Positions 54,701 to 62,849 are shown, counted from the first letter of the stretch. The stretch: 64,000 nucleotides of DNA from Paenibacillus sp. FSL R5-0766 (GCF_037971845.1 NZ_CP150227.1:3534001-3598000), one strand, 5' to 3'. Translations and numbers: made by a program. The notes: generated by a model from the sequence alone, not told the origin.

Positions 54701-56807
54701 TAAAGGCTTCGCCGTTAGCCAACTTGAACCGGACTTTCCTCTGGAAGGCCCAAGCGGGGCTACCTCCATCTATTATCACCATATTCCGGGGCAACTCGGG
54801 CAAACGATGGATTATTTGATCAGCGAACAATCATTGAAATCAAACGGGAGCATTACGTTTCCTTCTGTATTTGAAACGAATTTTTTATGGTTCAAATATC
54901 ACCTTTATGGGAATAAACCAGGTCAATTTTATGGTAACTCCGACGTTTGGCTTTGGATGCCCAAGGGGATTATTAAGACCAACCATCCTCAATTAAACTG
55001 GATAACCGGTGAGAGCGGGGATAAATTCTACATCGGGTTAAGCAACGCATCGTCAGAAGAAGTTCAGACTCCAATTGAATTGAACGAACAAATTATTGGG
55101 TTCAACCCGGCACAAGATTACGCCGTAACGATCATCCGCGACAATGGCACACCAGAACAAGCAGTTATGACTGGTGGAATCATTCAAGCCACGGTTTCAG
55201 GCAAGGGCATCACAGCGATCATTGTAGAGGGACTCGATATTGATGTACCGCTGCATCAGGTCAAAACGGCAGATACATCGGATGCAAGTTATTTCTTTGA
55301 TACACACAGTCCAATTGATGCGGTTAAAGGCATGCTGATCGTTAAGCCTGACGAAACAGTTTATGATGCTTATGTGCAGGCCAAAACAACGAAACCAGCG
55401 ACAATCCATTATTCCCTGGATGGCGGGGCCACGTACACAACCGTGCCAGATACGATATACCCAATGGAATGGTCGATACGGGTGAATGATTTATCCCAGA
55501 CCTTCACTTATTATGTGGAATCGGAGGGGAAACAGACCCGTAAACGGACACTCTATCTGCCGAATCAGGTATCGGAAACTCCAGTCCAACCCGATGGGCA
55601 GGATAGCTCAACCATCATCGTGGATAATACGGAGGCGGAGACAGATGGCGTCTGGATAAGGGATACGACGGCTAACGATTATTATTATGATAACTATGTG
55701 TATGCCAAATCTACGACCGGCACAGCGGCAAGCAAAATGAGATGGCGGCCTGAGCTGCCGGAAAGTGTCACTTACAGTGTGTATTACAAGATTCCGCAAA
55801 TCACGGCTGCGAGTGAAAATTGGGCAACAAATGCCTCATTTACCGTTTATCATAGCGGCGGCTCCGAGACGGTGACAGTTGATGAGACAACAGCGAATGG
55901 TACTTGGGTTCACCTGGGGGATTATCCTTTTGCTGCAGGCGATAGCGGGTACGTGGAATTAACCAATAAGGCCAATAAGTCCAGAGTCGTTGCCGATGCA
56001 ATCATGTGGGTGGATCCAAACCGGATACCGCAATTGGAGTCTGCTGTGATCCTGTCCGATCGGAACGAGCTGCAGATGACTCAAACCGCACAACTGAGCG
56101 TAACCGGTTATTTGGATAACGGTTTGGTCGGTGATCTTACACAGGCCGATGTGCAGTATTTCGTTGATCGTACGGATCTGGCCGAAGTGAATAACAGTGG
56201 GTTGTTGACTCTTCTTAATCTCGATGGGGACACGGATCACATTGAGGTATGGGCTACTGTCACGATTGACGGAGTGACCTTAACCACAGCCCCTTTGAAT
56301 ATCACGATCAGGGACCTAACGGTTATCGTCGATAGTACAAATACAACGGGGTTATACACCACAGAAGGGTCATGGAGCCAAAGCAATTTAGCCGGATACA
56401 AAATTGGGGTTAAATCCCGCTATTCAACAGTTCAAGGCTCATCAGCAACGTGGAAAGGCGAGTTTCCAGAGGGGAAATATACGGTCTCGATCTACAAACT
56501 TGTCCATACGACCGCAAACGATAACAATGTCAAAGTGGAAGTGAAGCATAAAACGGGTACCAAGGTCACCTATATGGATGCAACGGTCGGCTCATCGGGT
56601 TGGGTTAATCTGGGAACGTTCGACTTTGCGGGTGACGGCAGCGAGTATGTCCGGTTAACCAGAGTTACGCCTACAACGGTAGACCCACCAACGCTTCCTG
56701 CGGATATGATCTATACGAGGGTTGACGCAGTTATGTTCGAACGGCATTCTGATGATTCGGAGCTGCTTGCCAATGAGGTGCAAGGTGAACCGACACTTTC
56801 TGAATAA
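51735..56807 (+). CDS. 1690-residue secreted protein, golvesin-like domains plus unassigned core
   Basis: A secreted protein with a signal peptide (about 1-35, ending AYAE). Modules: two near-identical golvesin-C-terminal-like beta domains (about 38-192 and 196-353); a core of about 800 residues (about 361-1168) whose middle (about 640-960) is rich in Trp, Tyr and regular helices and resembles an (alpha/alpha)n toroid of polysaccharide lyases or glycoside hydrolases; a beta segment (1172-1285); a third golvesin-like domain (1294-1436); an Ig-like/BIG module (1437-1530); and a fourth golvesin-like domain (1531-1678). No family signature is recognised in the core. It is probably the depolymerase of the locus. 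Start GTG 51735 (AAGGAG, 5 nt) or ATG 51744. Confidence 0.85.
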   Translation: MNCMFKRKLFFFIVFMLTVVVPSSLIGIRTAYAETLPYQTIIIDDGSIKINDVVTPDAGNENNGYAAPNWTTSTGVKGYDLSSTKYTSTAGRTITWNPRLEEGTAKISFYKLDWADKADSNVKIEIVHNGTTDVVFMDLRPSSGAPAGWVDLGEYYFSGVGEEFVQLTRSTGTTNTILTRADAVKFEGNIRQKEPQKTIIIDDGSLTIDHVVTVDSGNVSNGFSAPYWTTSAGVKGYNNSSSKFTDAVGRSITWNPRLEAGTTRISFYKLDWADKADSNVKIEIVHNGITDVKFMDLRPSSGPSVGWVDLGEYEFSGDDSEFVRLTRTQPSTGTIITRADAVKFEGNIRQQAPPLPPLRSRTLANLSYTEKGSIENANYKATFYEAVWDEGKSIVRDMFYKNTDTGNWMPINNESERLEEQWVLLDGNAGSRTNYYDTMNKRWITFDGVHFPDSQTAVLTDSTHGSDYDFEVNWSMAGDKPDVSFAFTPRRDGNYVIGYQSFTTEAVSGINEVLNGFRSHAKMVGTVESTSLRELSAPMSLVEKNDGSGNPLTYGVFVPPAELPVEFEPTGGVTKQRLGMSLVNNEGSVQPILYAPQLGTYSQMTAESTYQFHMGLIAQKSNLYESYADILRNEYDYSAYRENVSDQSLTDAMFNMIDLLKIEPQGDDSVDYVPSPSGWWSRAKGFIDIENEDSVRTSSNAVLLGAYYLTGDDQLYDSRALPSVQYGVSRNGIGWSPTQKKVYGVPSLWKMATLPFDVSSVAAVNQMMGTSAGIGALAQEEYLVRDPDQKDRGPVIQPLMMYRMTGDAQYLQAAKDAADSYITQHIDTPASIDVSKNEFIYYYSKLWMEILELYEETQDPKYLDAAYKEAKRYATMFVARPVPEGNVTIPQPETYNYAESFHWPESGKFQYPRLKLPEDIAGGVQAERWLVSPSGLTFEAGSTTGYYRMNAQEAPFMLRLSLYTGDELLQDIAHNSVIGRYSSYPGYYYKGFAVSQLEPDFPLEGPSGATSIYYHHIPGQLGQTMDYLISEQSLKSNGSITFPSVFETNFLWFKYHLYGNKPGQFYGNSDVWLWMPKGIIKTNHPQLNWITGESGDKFYIGLSNASSEEVQTPIELNEQIIGFNPAQDYAVTIIRDNGTPEQAVMTGGIIQATVSGKGITAIIVEGLDIDVPLHQVKTADTSDASYFFDTHSPIDAVKGMLIVKPDETVYDAYVQAKTTKPATIHYSLDGGATYTTVPDTIYPMEWSIRVNDLSQTFTYYVESEGKQTRKRTLYLPNQVSETPVQPDGQDSSTIIVDNTEAETDGVWIRDTTANDYYYDNYVYAKSTTGTAASKMRWRPELPESVTYSVYYKIPQITAASENWATNASFTVYHSGGSETVTVDETTANGTWVHLGDYPFAAGDSGYVELTNKANKSRVVADAIMWVDPNRIPQLESAVILSDRNELQMTQTAQLSVTGYLDNGLVGDLTQADVQYFVDRTDLAEVNNSGLLTLLNLDGDTDHIEVWATVTIDGVTLTTAPLNITIRDLTVIVDSTNTTGLYTTEGSWSQSNLAGYKIGVKSRYSTVQGSSATWKGEFPEGKYTVSIYKLVHTTANDNNVKVEVKHKTGTKVTYMDATVGSSGWVNLGTFDFAGDGSEYVRLTRVTPTTVDPPTLPADMIYTRVDAVMFERHSDDSELLANEVQGEPTLSE
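52021..52640 (+). repeat. Internal direct repeat encoding golvesin-like domains 1 and 2
   Basis: The first two golvesin-like domains repeat at an offset of 474 bases (158 codons). Long DNA stretches are conserved, for example GGAATCCACGCTTGGAAG at 52021 and 52495. The low divergence indicates a recent duplication or gene conversion inside the gene. Confidence 0.85.
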
Positions 56808-56877
56808 GGGCACTGAATTATGAATGGAAGTGGAACAACGGTAAGTGATGTTATACAAATGAGTGTAAAATAACGCT

Positions 56878-56917
56878 AAGAGCCGAGTGGATCAAGACGA
56901 TCCATTCGGCTCTTTAT
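56878..56917 (+). terminator. Terminator closing the 41-57 kb glycan locus
   Basis: AGAGCCGAGTGGATC pairs with GATCCATTCGGCTCT (one G-T pair) around an AAGAC loop, followed by TTTAT. In the rest of the 338-bp gap 56808-57145 I see only an open frame upstream of the CDF start, with no convincing promoter. Confidence 0.9.
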
Positions 56918-57145
56918 GTCTAGGTGCAAAAAAGTGTGTTTACAAGGAAATACAGTCGGCAACCTTCCTCTTACCACCCATTAATCACTTAAGTTTGCCA
57001 AATCCAACTTTTTTGGATGCTCGTAAAAAAATTGCCGCTTTCAGATTATGTTTCGTCACACTCAAAACGTTTCTCTAGACCCACACAAATCTTCAATGGT
57101 ACCATCATACACGTGCTTGAATTGAAGTTTGCAGGAGGATATCAT

Positions 57146-58033
57146 GTGGATCAACTTAAATACGATAATCTAAAGCTGGGGGAGCGCGGAGCTATCATCA
57201 GCATTATCGCCTACATATGTTTGACCGTATTAAAACTGATCGTTGGCAATATGGCCGGATCAGAAGCGCTCAAGGCGGATGGATTAAACAATGCCACCGA
57301 TATTGTGGCCTCAATAGCTGTACTGATCGGTTTGAAGCTTGCCCAACGTCCAGCCGACACAGATCATACATATGGTCACTGGAGAGCAGAGACCGTTGCG
57401 TCACTTGTTGCTTCTTTCATTATGATGGCAGTAGGTTTACAAGTACTGTTTGAAGCCATTGGTTCTGTGTTTCAGGGTACACATGAATCTCCGGATATCA
57501 TCGCTGCGTACACAGGCATTTTCTGCGCAATTATAATGTATCTGGTCTATCGCTATAACAAGAGACTTGCTTCCCGTATTAAAAGTCAGGCGGTCATGGC
57601 TGCAGCTCGAGATAATATCTCCGATGCCTGGGTGAGCACCGGTACGGTCATTGGGATCGTGGGTTCCCAGTTCGGTCTCCCGTGGCTGGACCCTGTAACG
57701 GCTGTCATCGTAGGTTTCCTGATCTGCAAGACCGCTTGGGACATTTTCAAGGAAGCCACGCATCATCTGACGGACGGTTTTGATGTTGAACTGATTCAGG
57801 AGTACAAAAAGACGATTGCCGGAATTGACAGCGTAGAGACGGTTAAAGACGTTAGAGCGCGGAACTATGGCAATAACGTTGTAGTGGATGTTGTCATAAC
57901 AGTTGATGCAGAGCTGGATCTTCAACAAGCACACGATATCTGTACAGACGTGGAGAATGAGTTAATGGAGGAGCATGACGTATACACCGTTCACGTTCAT
58001 GTGGAACCTGATATGTTGGAAGAGTGCATTTGA
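57146..58033 (+). CDS. Cation diffusion facilitator (CDF) efflux transporter
   Basis: A 295-residue metal/H+ antiporter with six helices and a cytoplasmic C-terminal domain (about 210-295). Metal-site motifs visible are DGLNNATD (helix 2), DHTYGHWRAE after helix 2 and NISDAWVS in helix 5. It resembles the MneP/YdfM-type branch that exports Mn2+ or other divalent ions, but selectivity is not fixed by this. I start at GTG 57146, with AGGAGG 7 nt upstream and a normal family length; a 43-codon extension to 57017 has no ribosome site. It is monocistronic between two terminators. Confidence 0.92.
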   Translation: MDQLKYDNLKLGERGAIISIIAYICLTVLKLIVGNMAGSEALKADGLNNATDIVASIAVLIGLKLAQRPADTDHTYGHWRAETVASLVASFIMMAVGLQVLFEAIGSVFQGTHESPDIIAAYTGIFCAIIMYLVYRYNKRLASRIKSQAVMAAARDNISDAWVSTGTVIGIVGSQFGLPWLDPVTAVIVGFLICKTAWDIFKEATHHLTDGFDVELIQEYKKTIAGIDSVETVKDVRARNYGNNVVVDVVITVDAELDLQQAHDICTDVENELMEEHDVYTVHVHVEPDMLEECI

Positions 58034-58069
58034 TATCAAGATGCTATGATAAAAGAAAAACTCGGCAAA

Positions 58070-58109
58070 GCAAAAACCAGTGAAATGTAATTCATTCACT
58101 GGTTTTTGC
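58070..58109. terminator. Perfect hairpin after the CDF gene
   Basis: GCAAAAACCAGTGAA and TTCACTGGTTTTTGC pair perfectly. A and T runs make it bidirectional between convergent genes. Confidence 0.9.
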
Positions 58110-58173
58110 TGATTTCAATTTTCATCTTTAAAAGAGTACGGGCGTTATTTATCCATACCGGAGTAAAAGTGTA

Positions 58174-58614
58174 TCACTTGGTATACCTCAAAAGTTTACT
58201 GTAACCATAAGCAAGAACAAATGGCAGGAGGTATGACAAAAAGGTCCAAAGAATGTTCCATCCATTAAAATAAATGACATGCCCCAGCATTTTGGCAACC
58301 CATTCGATTAATGTCAGCGACAATGATGCAACAAGAATCGCCAACCATGGCTTGGCACCTTTGACGATAATGGCATACATCATCAAGCAGCCGGCAATCG
58401 GATAGATTCCAAGATCCATTGGAAGAGCAGCCAAGGATTGATTATGAGTATTCGGAAGAATATTCCAGAAGTAATTAAACCCGATATTGTTGATGGATGC
58501 TGCTACAGCCACACCAAGTGGATAATATAGAATAAGGATTGTAAAGTTCCGACGCAGAATCCATACACCCAATATAATGGGAATGACCATACCCAGCAGA
58601 ATGTTTCCTAACAT
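58174..58614 (-). CDS. Small multi-spanning membrane protein (CBO0543-like)
   Basis: A 146-residue integral membrane protein with four or five helices. The layout (WILRRNFTILILYYPLGVA, ALPMDLGIYPIAGCLMMYA, LIEWVAKMLGHVIYFNGWN) resembles the CBO0543 family of uncharacterised clostridial/bacillar proteins. TTGGAGGAC 7 nt before ATG 58614 fixes the start. It follows the 61-residue membrane protein by 49 bp, so the two are probably co-transcribed. Function unknown. Confidence 0.8.
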   Translation of the reverse strand: MLGNILLGMVIPIILGVWILRRNFTILILYYPLGVAVAASINNIGFNYFWNILPNTHNQSLAALPMDLGIYPIAGCLMMYAIIVKGAKPWLAILVASLSLTLIEWVAKMLGHVIYFNGWNILWTFLSYLLPFVLAYGYSKLLRYTK

Positions 58615-58663
58615 GCAATTGTCCTCCAAAGCTTGTTACTTCTATAGCTCACAATAAGCTGCA

Positions 58664-58849
58664 TCACTCCGTTGTTTTTTCCTCCAGAAGACGATCGACC
58701 TTATCTGTGAGTGCATCCAATTTTTTGTCATAATGCTTGTACGTATAGAACCCAATGACTGCTTTGACTGCAAAAAAGAGCACCGCAGCAATGACAATGA
58801 GAATATAGTTGTGGGCAAGCTGCCTTAACCATTCGTTAACTGCATTTAT
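58664..58849 (-). CDS. 61-residue single-pass membrane protein with non-canonical start
   Basis: Minus-strand frame reading NAVNEWLRQLAHNYILIVI, then AAVLFFAVKAVIGFYTYKHYD, ending in a charged amphipathic helix (KKLDALTDKVDRLLEEK). One transmembrane helix and a coiled-coil-like tail are clear. No ATG, GTG or TTG is in frame. The codon correctly spaced from AAGGGAGAG is ATA (58849-58847). An ATG two bases away is out of frame and stops after six codons. Either ATA is used, or a 1-nt change has shifted the start. Function unknown. Confidence 0.5.
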   Translation of the reverse strand: MNAVNEWLRQLAHNYILIVIAAVLFFAVKAVIGFYTYKHYDKKLDALTDKVDRLLEEKTTE

Positions 58850-59000
58850 CGGATTTCTCTCCCTTCAATGCGAGCGGTTTTGTATAAGGTAACCAACTCC
58901 ATGGGATATAATGCATATTAGCAAATTCGGAACAGGCATGCTCTTGCATTCGTCTGGCATCGTACGCCTTACTCGAAGTGAATGGACAAGTTTCGGTCAT
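58836..59000 (-). CDS. Possible 54-residue hypothetical protein
   Basis: A minus-strand frame starting MTETCPFTSSKAYDARRMQE and ending LKGEKSDKCS, with aromatic-rich centre HYIPWSWLPYTKP. It overlaps the next small gene by 14 bp, which would suit translational coupling. It has no ribosome site, and I recognise no family, so its reality is uncertain. Confidence 0.3.
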   Translation of the reverse strand: MTETCPFTSSKAYDARRMQEHACSEFANMHYIPWSWLPYTKPLALKGEKSDKCS

Positions 59001-59083
59001 GAAAAAAGCCAAGTATAGAACGGCTACGGTTGAGGTTGTTCATAAAAAGGTAGAGTGGCATATCAATAAGGATTTTATGAAAA

Positions 59084-59120
59084 AAATCCCTTCTCTTCGG
59101 ATGAAAGAAGAGAAGGGATG
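59084..59120. terminator. Terminator downstream of alkaline phosphatase
   Basis: ATCCCTTCTCTT pairs with AAGAGAAGGGAT. Preceding A residues give a T-run on the minus strand, just after the phosphatase stop. Confidence 0.88.
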
Positions 59121-59147
59121 ATCGTAAACTATTGAATTATTATCGAA

Positions 59148-60506
59148 TTATTGGTGTTTGCTGAGAATATCGAATATGACCTTGGCATTATCTGTGTTGT
59201 CGATCAAACCAGCGAAGCGATGACTTGCCGGGCCGTAGGCATAGACCGGAACATCTTCACCTGTATGTCCACCTGTTGTCCAGCCCGTAAATGAACGGTT
59301 ATCAATAATCGCTTCAATGGCATTATCAATCTTTGTTACATCCGCGGTTTGGGCTGCTTCTTTCACCGATTGAATCTCTTCCGGTTTCAACTCCAGTTTC
59401 AGATAACTTTTTAGTGTTTCTTCAACCGAAGCACCTTTTGCAATTTGTGCTGCCATGAAGTCAGGTGTACGCAGTGCAGCTTTGATCGGGTCTACGAAGA
59501 AGTTGTATTCTCCGTCTTTTCCCAGGGTAAGTCCGCCCGTGGAGTGGTCGGCAGTAGCAACGACAAGTGTTTCACCGTCTTTTTTGGCAAAATCAATAGC
59601 TGCCTGAAATGCTGCTGCGAAATCATCCATTTCACTCATCGCACCAACGATATCATTATCATGTCCAGCCCAGTCGATCTGGCTGCCTTCGACCATTAGA
59701 AAGAATCCTTTGTCATTCGAACTGAGACGATCAATCGCTGTATTGGTCATCTCAGCCAATGATGGAGTTGCAGCACTACGATCAATCAACTTGTCCAGAC
59801 CTCCGTCCGCAAACAGTCCAAGCACTTGTTGATTCTTATCAGCAAGGAGAGAGGAACGATCCGTGACATAGCTGAATCCGGCCTTCTGAAACTCCTTCGT
59901 CAGGTCACGACCCTCGCGTACAAAATTGGATTTCCCTCCACCCAGAAGTACATCCACCTTATGCTTGCCATTAATCAACTCATCATAATAATCGTCCGCA
60001 ATTGCATCCATATTTTTTCGACTGATATCATGGGCACCAAATGCAGCTGGTGTGGCATGAGTGATCTCCGACGTAGCCACGAGTCCGGTGGCTTTGCCGT
60101 TTTCTTTGGCCTGCTCAAGTACGGTTTTGACTTCCTTCTGCTCAGGGTCAACCGCAATGGCCGCATTGTAGGTTTTTACACCTGCCGACATGGCCGTGGC
60201 TGCGGAAGCGGAATCCGTCACATTTTGTTTATCATCATCAGGATAAGTCATTTGTGCTCCAACAAGATAAGGGTCGAATACGGTTTTATCCATGCCCTTC
60301 GTCGAAGGATCATCTTTCATATAACGGTAGGCTGAAGTATAAGAGGTCCCCATTCCATCCCCAATGAGGAAGATGATATTCTTGATTTGTTTTTTCTCCA
60401 CACTTACAGCTTGAACGGCACTTGCTTGTCCGGCGGACAAGAGAGTAGAAGCCGATACAGCCAGAGTCAGCGCTACCGCTGGTAATACTCTTTTGGATAA
60501 TTTCAC
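59148..60506 (-). CDS. phoA: Secreted alkaline phosphatase (PhoA family)
   Basis: A 452-residue secreted phosphomonoesterase releasing phosphate from organic esters. The signal peptide (1-30) ends QASA. Active-site features are FLIGDGMG (metal Asp50), TDSASAATA with nucleophile Ser99, THATPAAFGAHDIS, and the metal-binding ADHSTGG and TGGHTGEDVPVYAYGP motifs. It needs zinc and magnesium. Phosphate-starvation control is likely, but only one PhoP-box-like TTTACA is seen upstream. It is the only gene in its transcript. Confidence 0.95.
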   Translation of the reverse strand: MKLSKRVLPAVALTLAVSASTLLSAGQASAVQAVSVEKKQIKNIIFLIGDGMGTSYTSAYRYMKDDPSTKGMDKTVFDPYLVGAQMTYPDDDKQNVTDSASAATAMSAGVKTYNAAIAVDPEQKEVKTVLEQAKENGKATGLVATSEITHATPAAFGAHDISRKNMDAIADDYYDELINGKHKVDVLLGGGKSNFVREGRDLTKEFQKAGFSYVTDRSSLLADKNQQVLGLFADGGLDKLIDRSAATPSLAEMTNTAIDRLSSNDKGFFLMVEGSQIDWAGHDNDIVGAMSEMDDFAAAFQAAIDFAKKDGETLVVATADHSTGGLTLGKDGEYNFFVDPIKAALRTPDFMAAQIAKGASVEETLKSYLKLELKPEEIQSVKEAAQTADVTKIDNAIEAIIDNRSFTGWTTGGHTGEDVPVYAYGPASHRFAGLIDNTDNAKVIFDILSKHQ

Positions 60507-60858
60507 AATGATTCCTCCTCATAATATCTCAACAACAAAAATGAATGTATGAATCTATATTCATTTGTTCATCATTAAAAAGGTTAGCATTTATTTGTAA
60601 ATGAAAACCAAGAACTTTGTATACCTGAGGTAAAATAAATAAGGCGATAACTTTATTCCTTTGCATGAGGAGCAAGTCAAACATTCCAATCAGGGCAATA
60701 TGTTTCCGCCGAAAGATTCACATGATCTGCAACATACGAGGTTATAAAAATATACTCATTCCGCTGTTTTTGAAGTATGATACAACATAAGTAGAACGCT
60801 TTCATTTTTATATTACTGTTAATATAAAGTCAATTTCATTTCAGGAGGCTCTTGACCA
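60507..60858. other. 352-bp divergent region between phoA and GH43 gene
   Basis: AT-rich region holding the minus-strand phoA promoter side and the GH43 promoter side. I see one TTTACA PhoP-like half-site near phoA and the cre-like box listed separately. No gene, repeat or hairpin of note is visible. Confidence 0.5.
60791..60804 (-). promoter_or_regulatory. cre-like box upstream of the GH43 gene
   Basis: The minus-strand sequence TGAAAGCGTTCTAC matches 12 of 14 positions of TGWAANCGNTNWCA. It lies about 55 bp before the start codon. Confidence 0.4.
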
Positions 60859-62673
60859 TTGATCAAAACAACTCCAACTTATGATGGGTATCTCTTTGTA
60901 CATTTTATTGGCGAACAACCAGACGGAGAGCAGGTTTATTTCTCATATAGCGAGGATGGTCTTCACTGGAAGGACCTTAATGGCGGCTCGCCTGTGCTGT
61001 TTTCCGACCTTGGAGAAAAGGGGGTACGGGACCCGTTTCTGGTTCGTTCAGTTAAGGATAATAAATTTTATCTGATTGCTACGGATCTCCGCATCGCAAG
61101 CGGCAAAGGATGGGCTCATGCCGTTAATGCCGGGAGCCGTGACGTAATTGTATGGGAATCCAGCAATCTCGTAAACTGGTCATCCCCATGGAACGTTACA
61201 CTAGGTGTTGAGGGCGCTGGATGTGTCTGGGCACCAGAAGCTGTGTATGATGAAATGGCAGATGAGTTTCTTGTATTCTGGGCTTCTGCGACGCAGGAAC
61301 CTCAGGAGCAAGAACGAAAGCAAAAAATATACACCGCTCGCACAAAAGACTTTCGTACGTTCTCCGCATCGGAAAAATACATTGAACGGGATAATCATAT
61401 TATTGATACAACGATTCTTCCTGCGGCTGGCTGTTACTATCGATACTCCAAGGATGAAACAACCAAAAACATACGGGTAGAAAAAGGAGACTCTCTCGAC
61501 AAAGAGGCGTTTGTTACGCTTCAAGCTCCGGTACTGGAGGCTATGGCAGGTGTGGAGGGACCTCAAATCTTTAAATTCAATGACCGGGAGGAATGGTGCC
61601 TGATTGTTGATCGATTTGCTGAAGGCAAGGGTTATCTTCCTCTGCTGACTACAGATCTGGGAAGCGGAGAATTCCGAATCGTCCCTGATGGTGAATTCGA
61701 TATGGGAACGACTCAGAAGCGGCATGGAAGTGTCCTGCCCATCACAGCTGAGGAGTGCAGTCGGCTTCTTGCGGCTTTTGGGGATGGTCATCAGGTGCTT
61801 CCCGGACAATATGCCGATCCTGATGTCGCACAGTTTGGGGATCGTTACTATATGTATCCAACAACAGATGGCTTCGAGGGGTGGTCGGGGACACAGTTCA
61901 AGGTGTTTTCTTCTTCAGACCTGAAGCATTGGCAAGATGAAGGTGTTATCCTTGATCTGGGAACAGAGGATGTAGCCTGGGCAACCGGTAATGCCTGGGC
62001 GCCGGCAATTGCCAGCCGTAACGCGAAGTTCTATTTTTATTTCTGTGGTAAAATGCGGAACGGAGAGAGTGCCATTGGCGTTGCTGTAGCAGATACACCG
62101 ATTGGTCCATTCCTGGCCGAGTCGCAGCCTTTAATCACAATGGAGCAGTTGAAACGTCTGGGCATTACTATGGGCCAGGCTATTGATCCCTCTATCTATG
62201 TCGAAGATAATGGAAAGTCGTATCTGTTATTTGGCAATGGACATGCTGCCATTGTGGAGCTCGGTGAAGACATGATAAGTGTCGTAGAGGACACAATGAG
62301 CAATCTGGCGGGCTTGCATGATTTTCGTGAGGCTGTAACCGTGTTGAAGCAGGGTGGACTATACCACTTTACATGGTCCTGTGATGATACAGGCAGCGAA
62401 GACTATCATGTGAATTACGGTACGGCAGAGCAGCTATATGGTCCAATCACCTATCGATACCCAATCCTGAGCAAAAATGTGGAGAAGGGCATGCTGGGCA
62501 CAGGTCATCACTGTATATTTAATGATTCCGAAACGGGTCAATACCAGATTGCCTATCATCGTTTTGTAACACCACTGTCCAGATTTTCCTCTGGAAAGGG
62601 GTATCACCGCGAAATATGTATGGACCCGCTTCTTTTTGGTAAGGACGGACTGATTCAGCCTGTTATACTCTAA
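60859..62673 (+). CDS. GH43-type glycosidase with two propeller modules
   Basis: A 604-residue cytoplasmic enzyme (no signal peptide). The N-terminal half (about 1-300) is a GH43-like beta-propeller beginning DGYLFVHFIG with GVRDPFLV. The C-terminal half (about 315-604) is a second GH43 module beginning YADPDVAQFGDRYYMYPTT, with WAPAIASRNAKFYFYFC and DPSIYVEDNGKSYLLFGNG. GH43 enzymes remove xylose or arabinose from imported oligosaccharides. Fusion of two complete-looking modules is uncommon. The start is TTG 60859 with AGGAGG 10 nt upstream. It is monocistronic and probably under CcpA control. Confidence 0.88.
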   Translation: MIKTTPTYDGYLFVHFIGEQPDGEQVYFSYSEDGLHWKDLNGGSPVLFSDLGEKGVRDPFLVRSVKDNKFYLIATDLRIASGKGWAHAVNAGSRDVIVWESSNLVNWSSPWNVTLGVEGAGCVWAPEAVYDEMADEFLVFWASATQEPQEQERKQKIYTARTKDFRTFSASEKYIERDNHIIDTTILPAAGCYYRYSKDETTKNIRVEKGDSLDKEAFVTLQAPVLEAMAGVEGPQIFKFNDREEWCLIVDRFAEGKGYLPLLTTDLGSGEFRIVPDGEFDMGTTQKRHGSVLPITAEECSRLLAAFGDGHQVLPGQYADPDVAQFGDRYYMYPTTDGFEGWSGTQFKVFSSSDLKHWQDEGVILDLGTEDVAWATGNAWAPAIASRNAKFYFYFCGKMRNGESAIGVAVADTPIGPFLAESQPLITMEQLKRLGITMGQAIDPSIYVEDNGKSYLLFGNGHAAIVELGEDMISVVEDTMSNLAGLHDFREAVTVLKQGGLYHFTWSCDDTGSEDYHVNYGTAEQLYGPITYRYPILSKNVEKGMLGTGHHCIFNDSETGQYQIAYHRFVTPLSRFSSGKGYHREICMDPLLFGKDGLIQPVIL

Positions 62674-62725
62674 CATAAGCCGTTCAATTGAATCGCTATC
62701 TATAATAAAGGCCTGATACAAACAT

Positions 62726-62770
62726 AAATGCCTGTCAAATATCGCTTTAGCGGTTTTGGCAGGCATTTTT
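62726..62770 (+). terminator. Terminator of the GH43 gene
   Basis: AAATGCCTG pairs with CAGGCATTT with an extended lower stem and an inner GCTTTAGC loop, followed by a T-run. Confidence 0.85.
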
Positions 62771-62849
62771 ATCATCCACCTGAAACAAATCAAAGCCGTA
62801 GGGTTGAGCGGGTATCAAACATATTGAACGCGTTCATTCGAGAATACAT

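Noticed and set aside
57017..57145. Longer N-terminus for the CDF transporter
   Set aside because: GTG 57146 has an ideal AGGAGG and gives normal family length. The extension lacks a ribosome site.
58912..59121. Plus-strand frame reading SYALLEVNGQVSVMKK, reminiscent of a DUF421 C-terminus
   Set aside because: It is short, has no start or upstream homology, overlaps the phosphatase terminator, and the opposite strand reads at least as well.
60560..60620. PhoP box upstream of alkaline phosphatase
   Set aside because: Only one TTTACA half-site is convincing; the required array of repeats is not present.
61201..61809. 202-codon minus-strand ORF inside the GH43 gene
   Set aside because: It is antisense to the GH43 enzyme and shows no motif.
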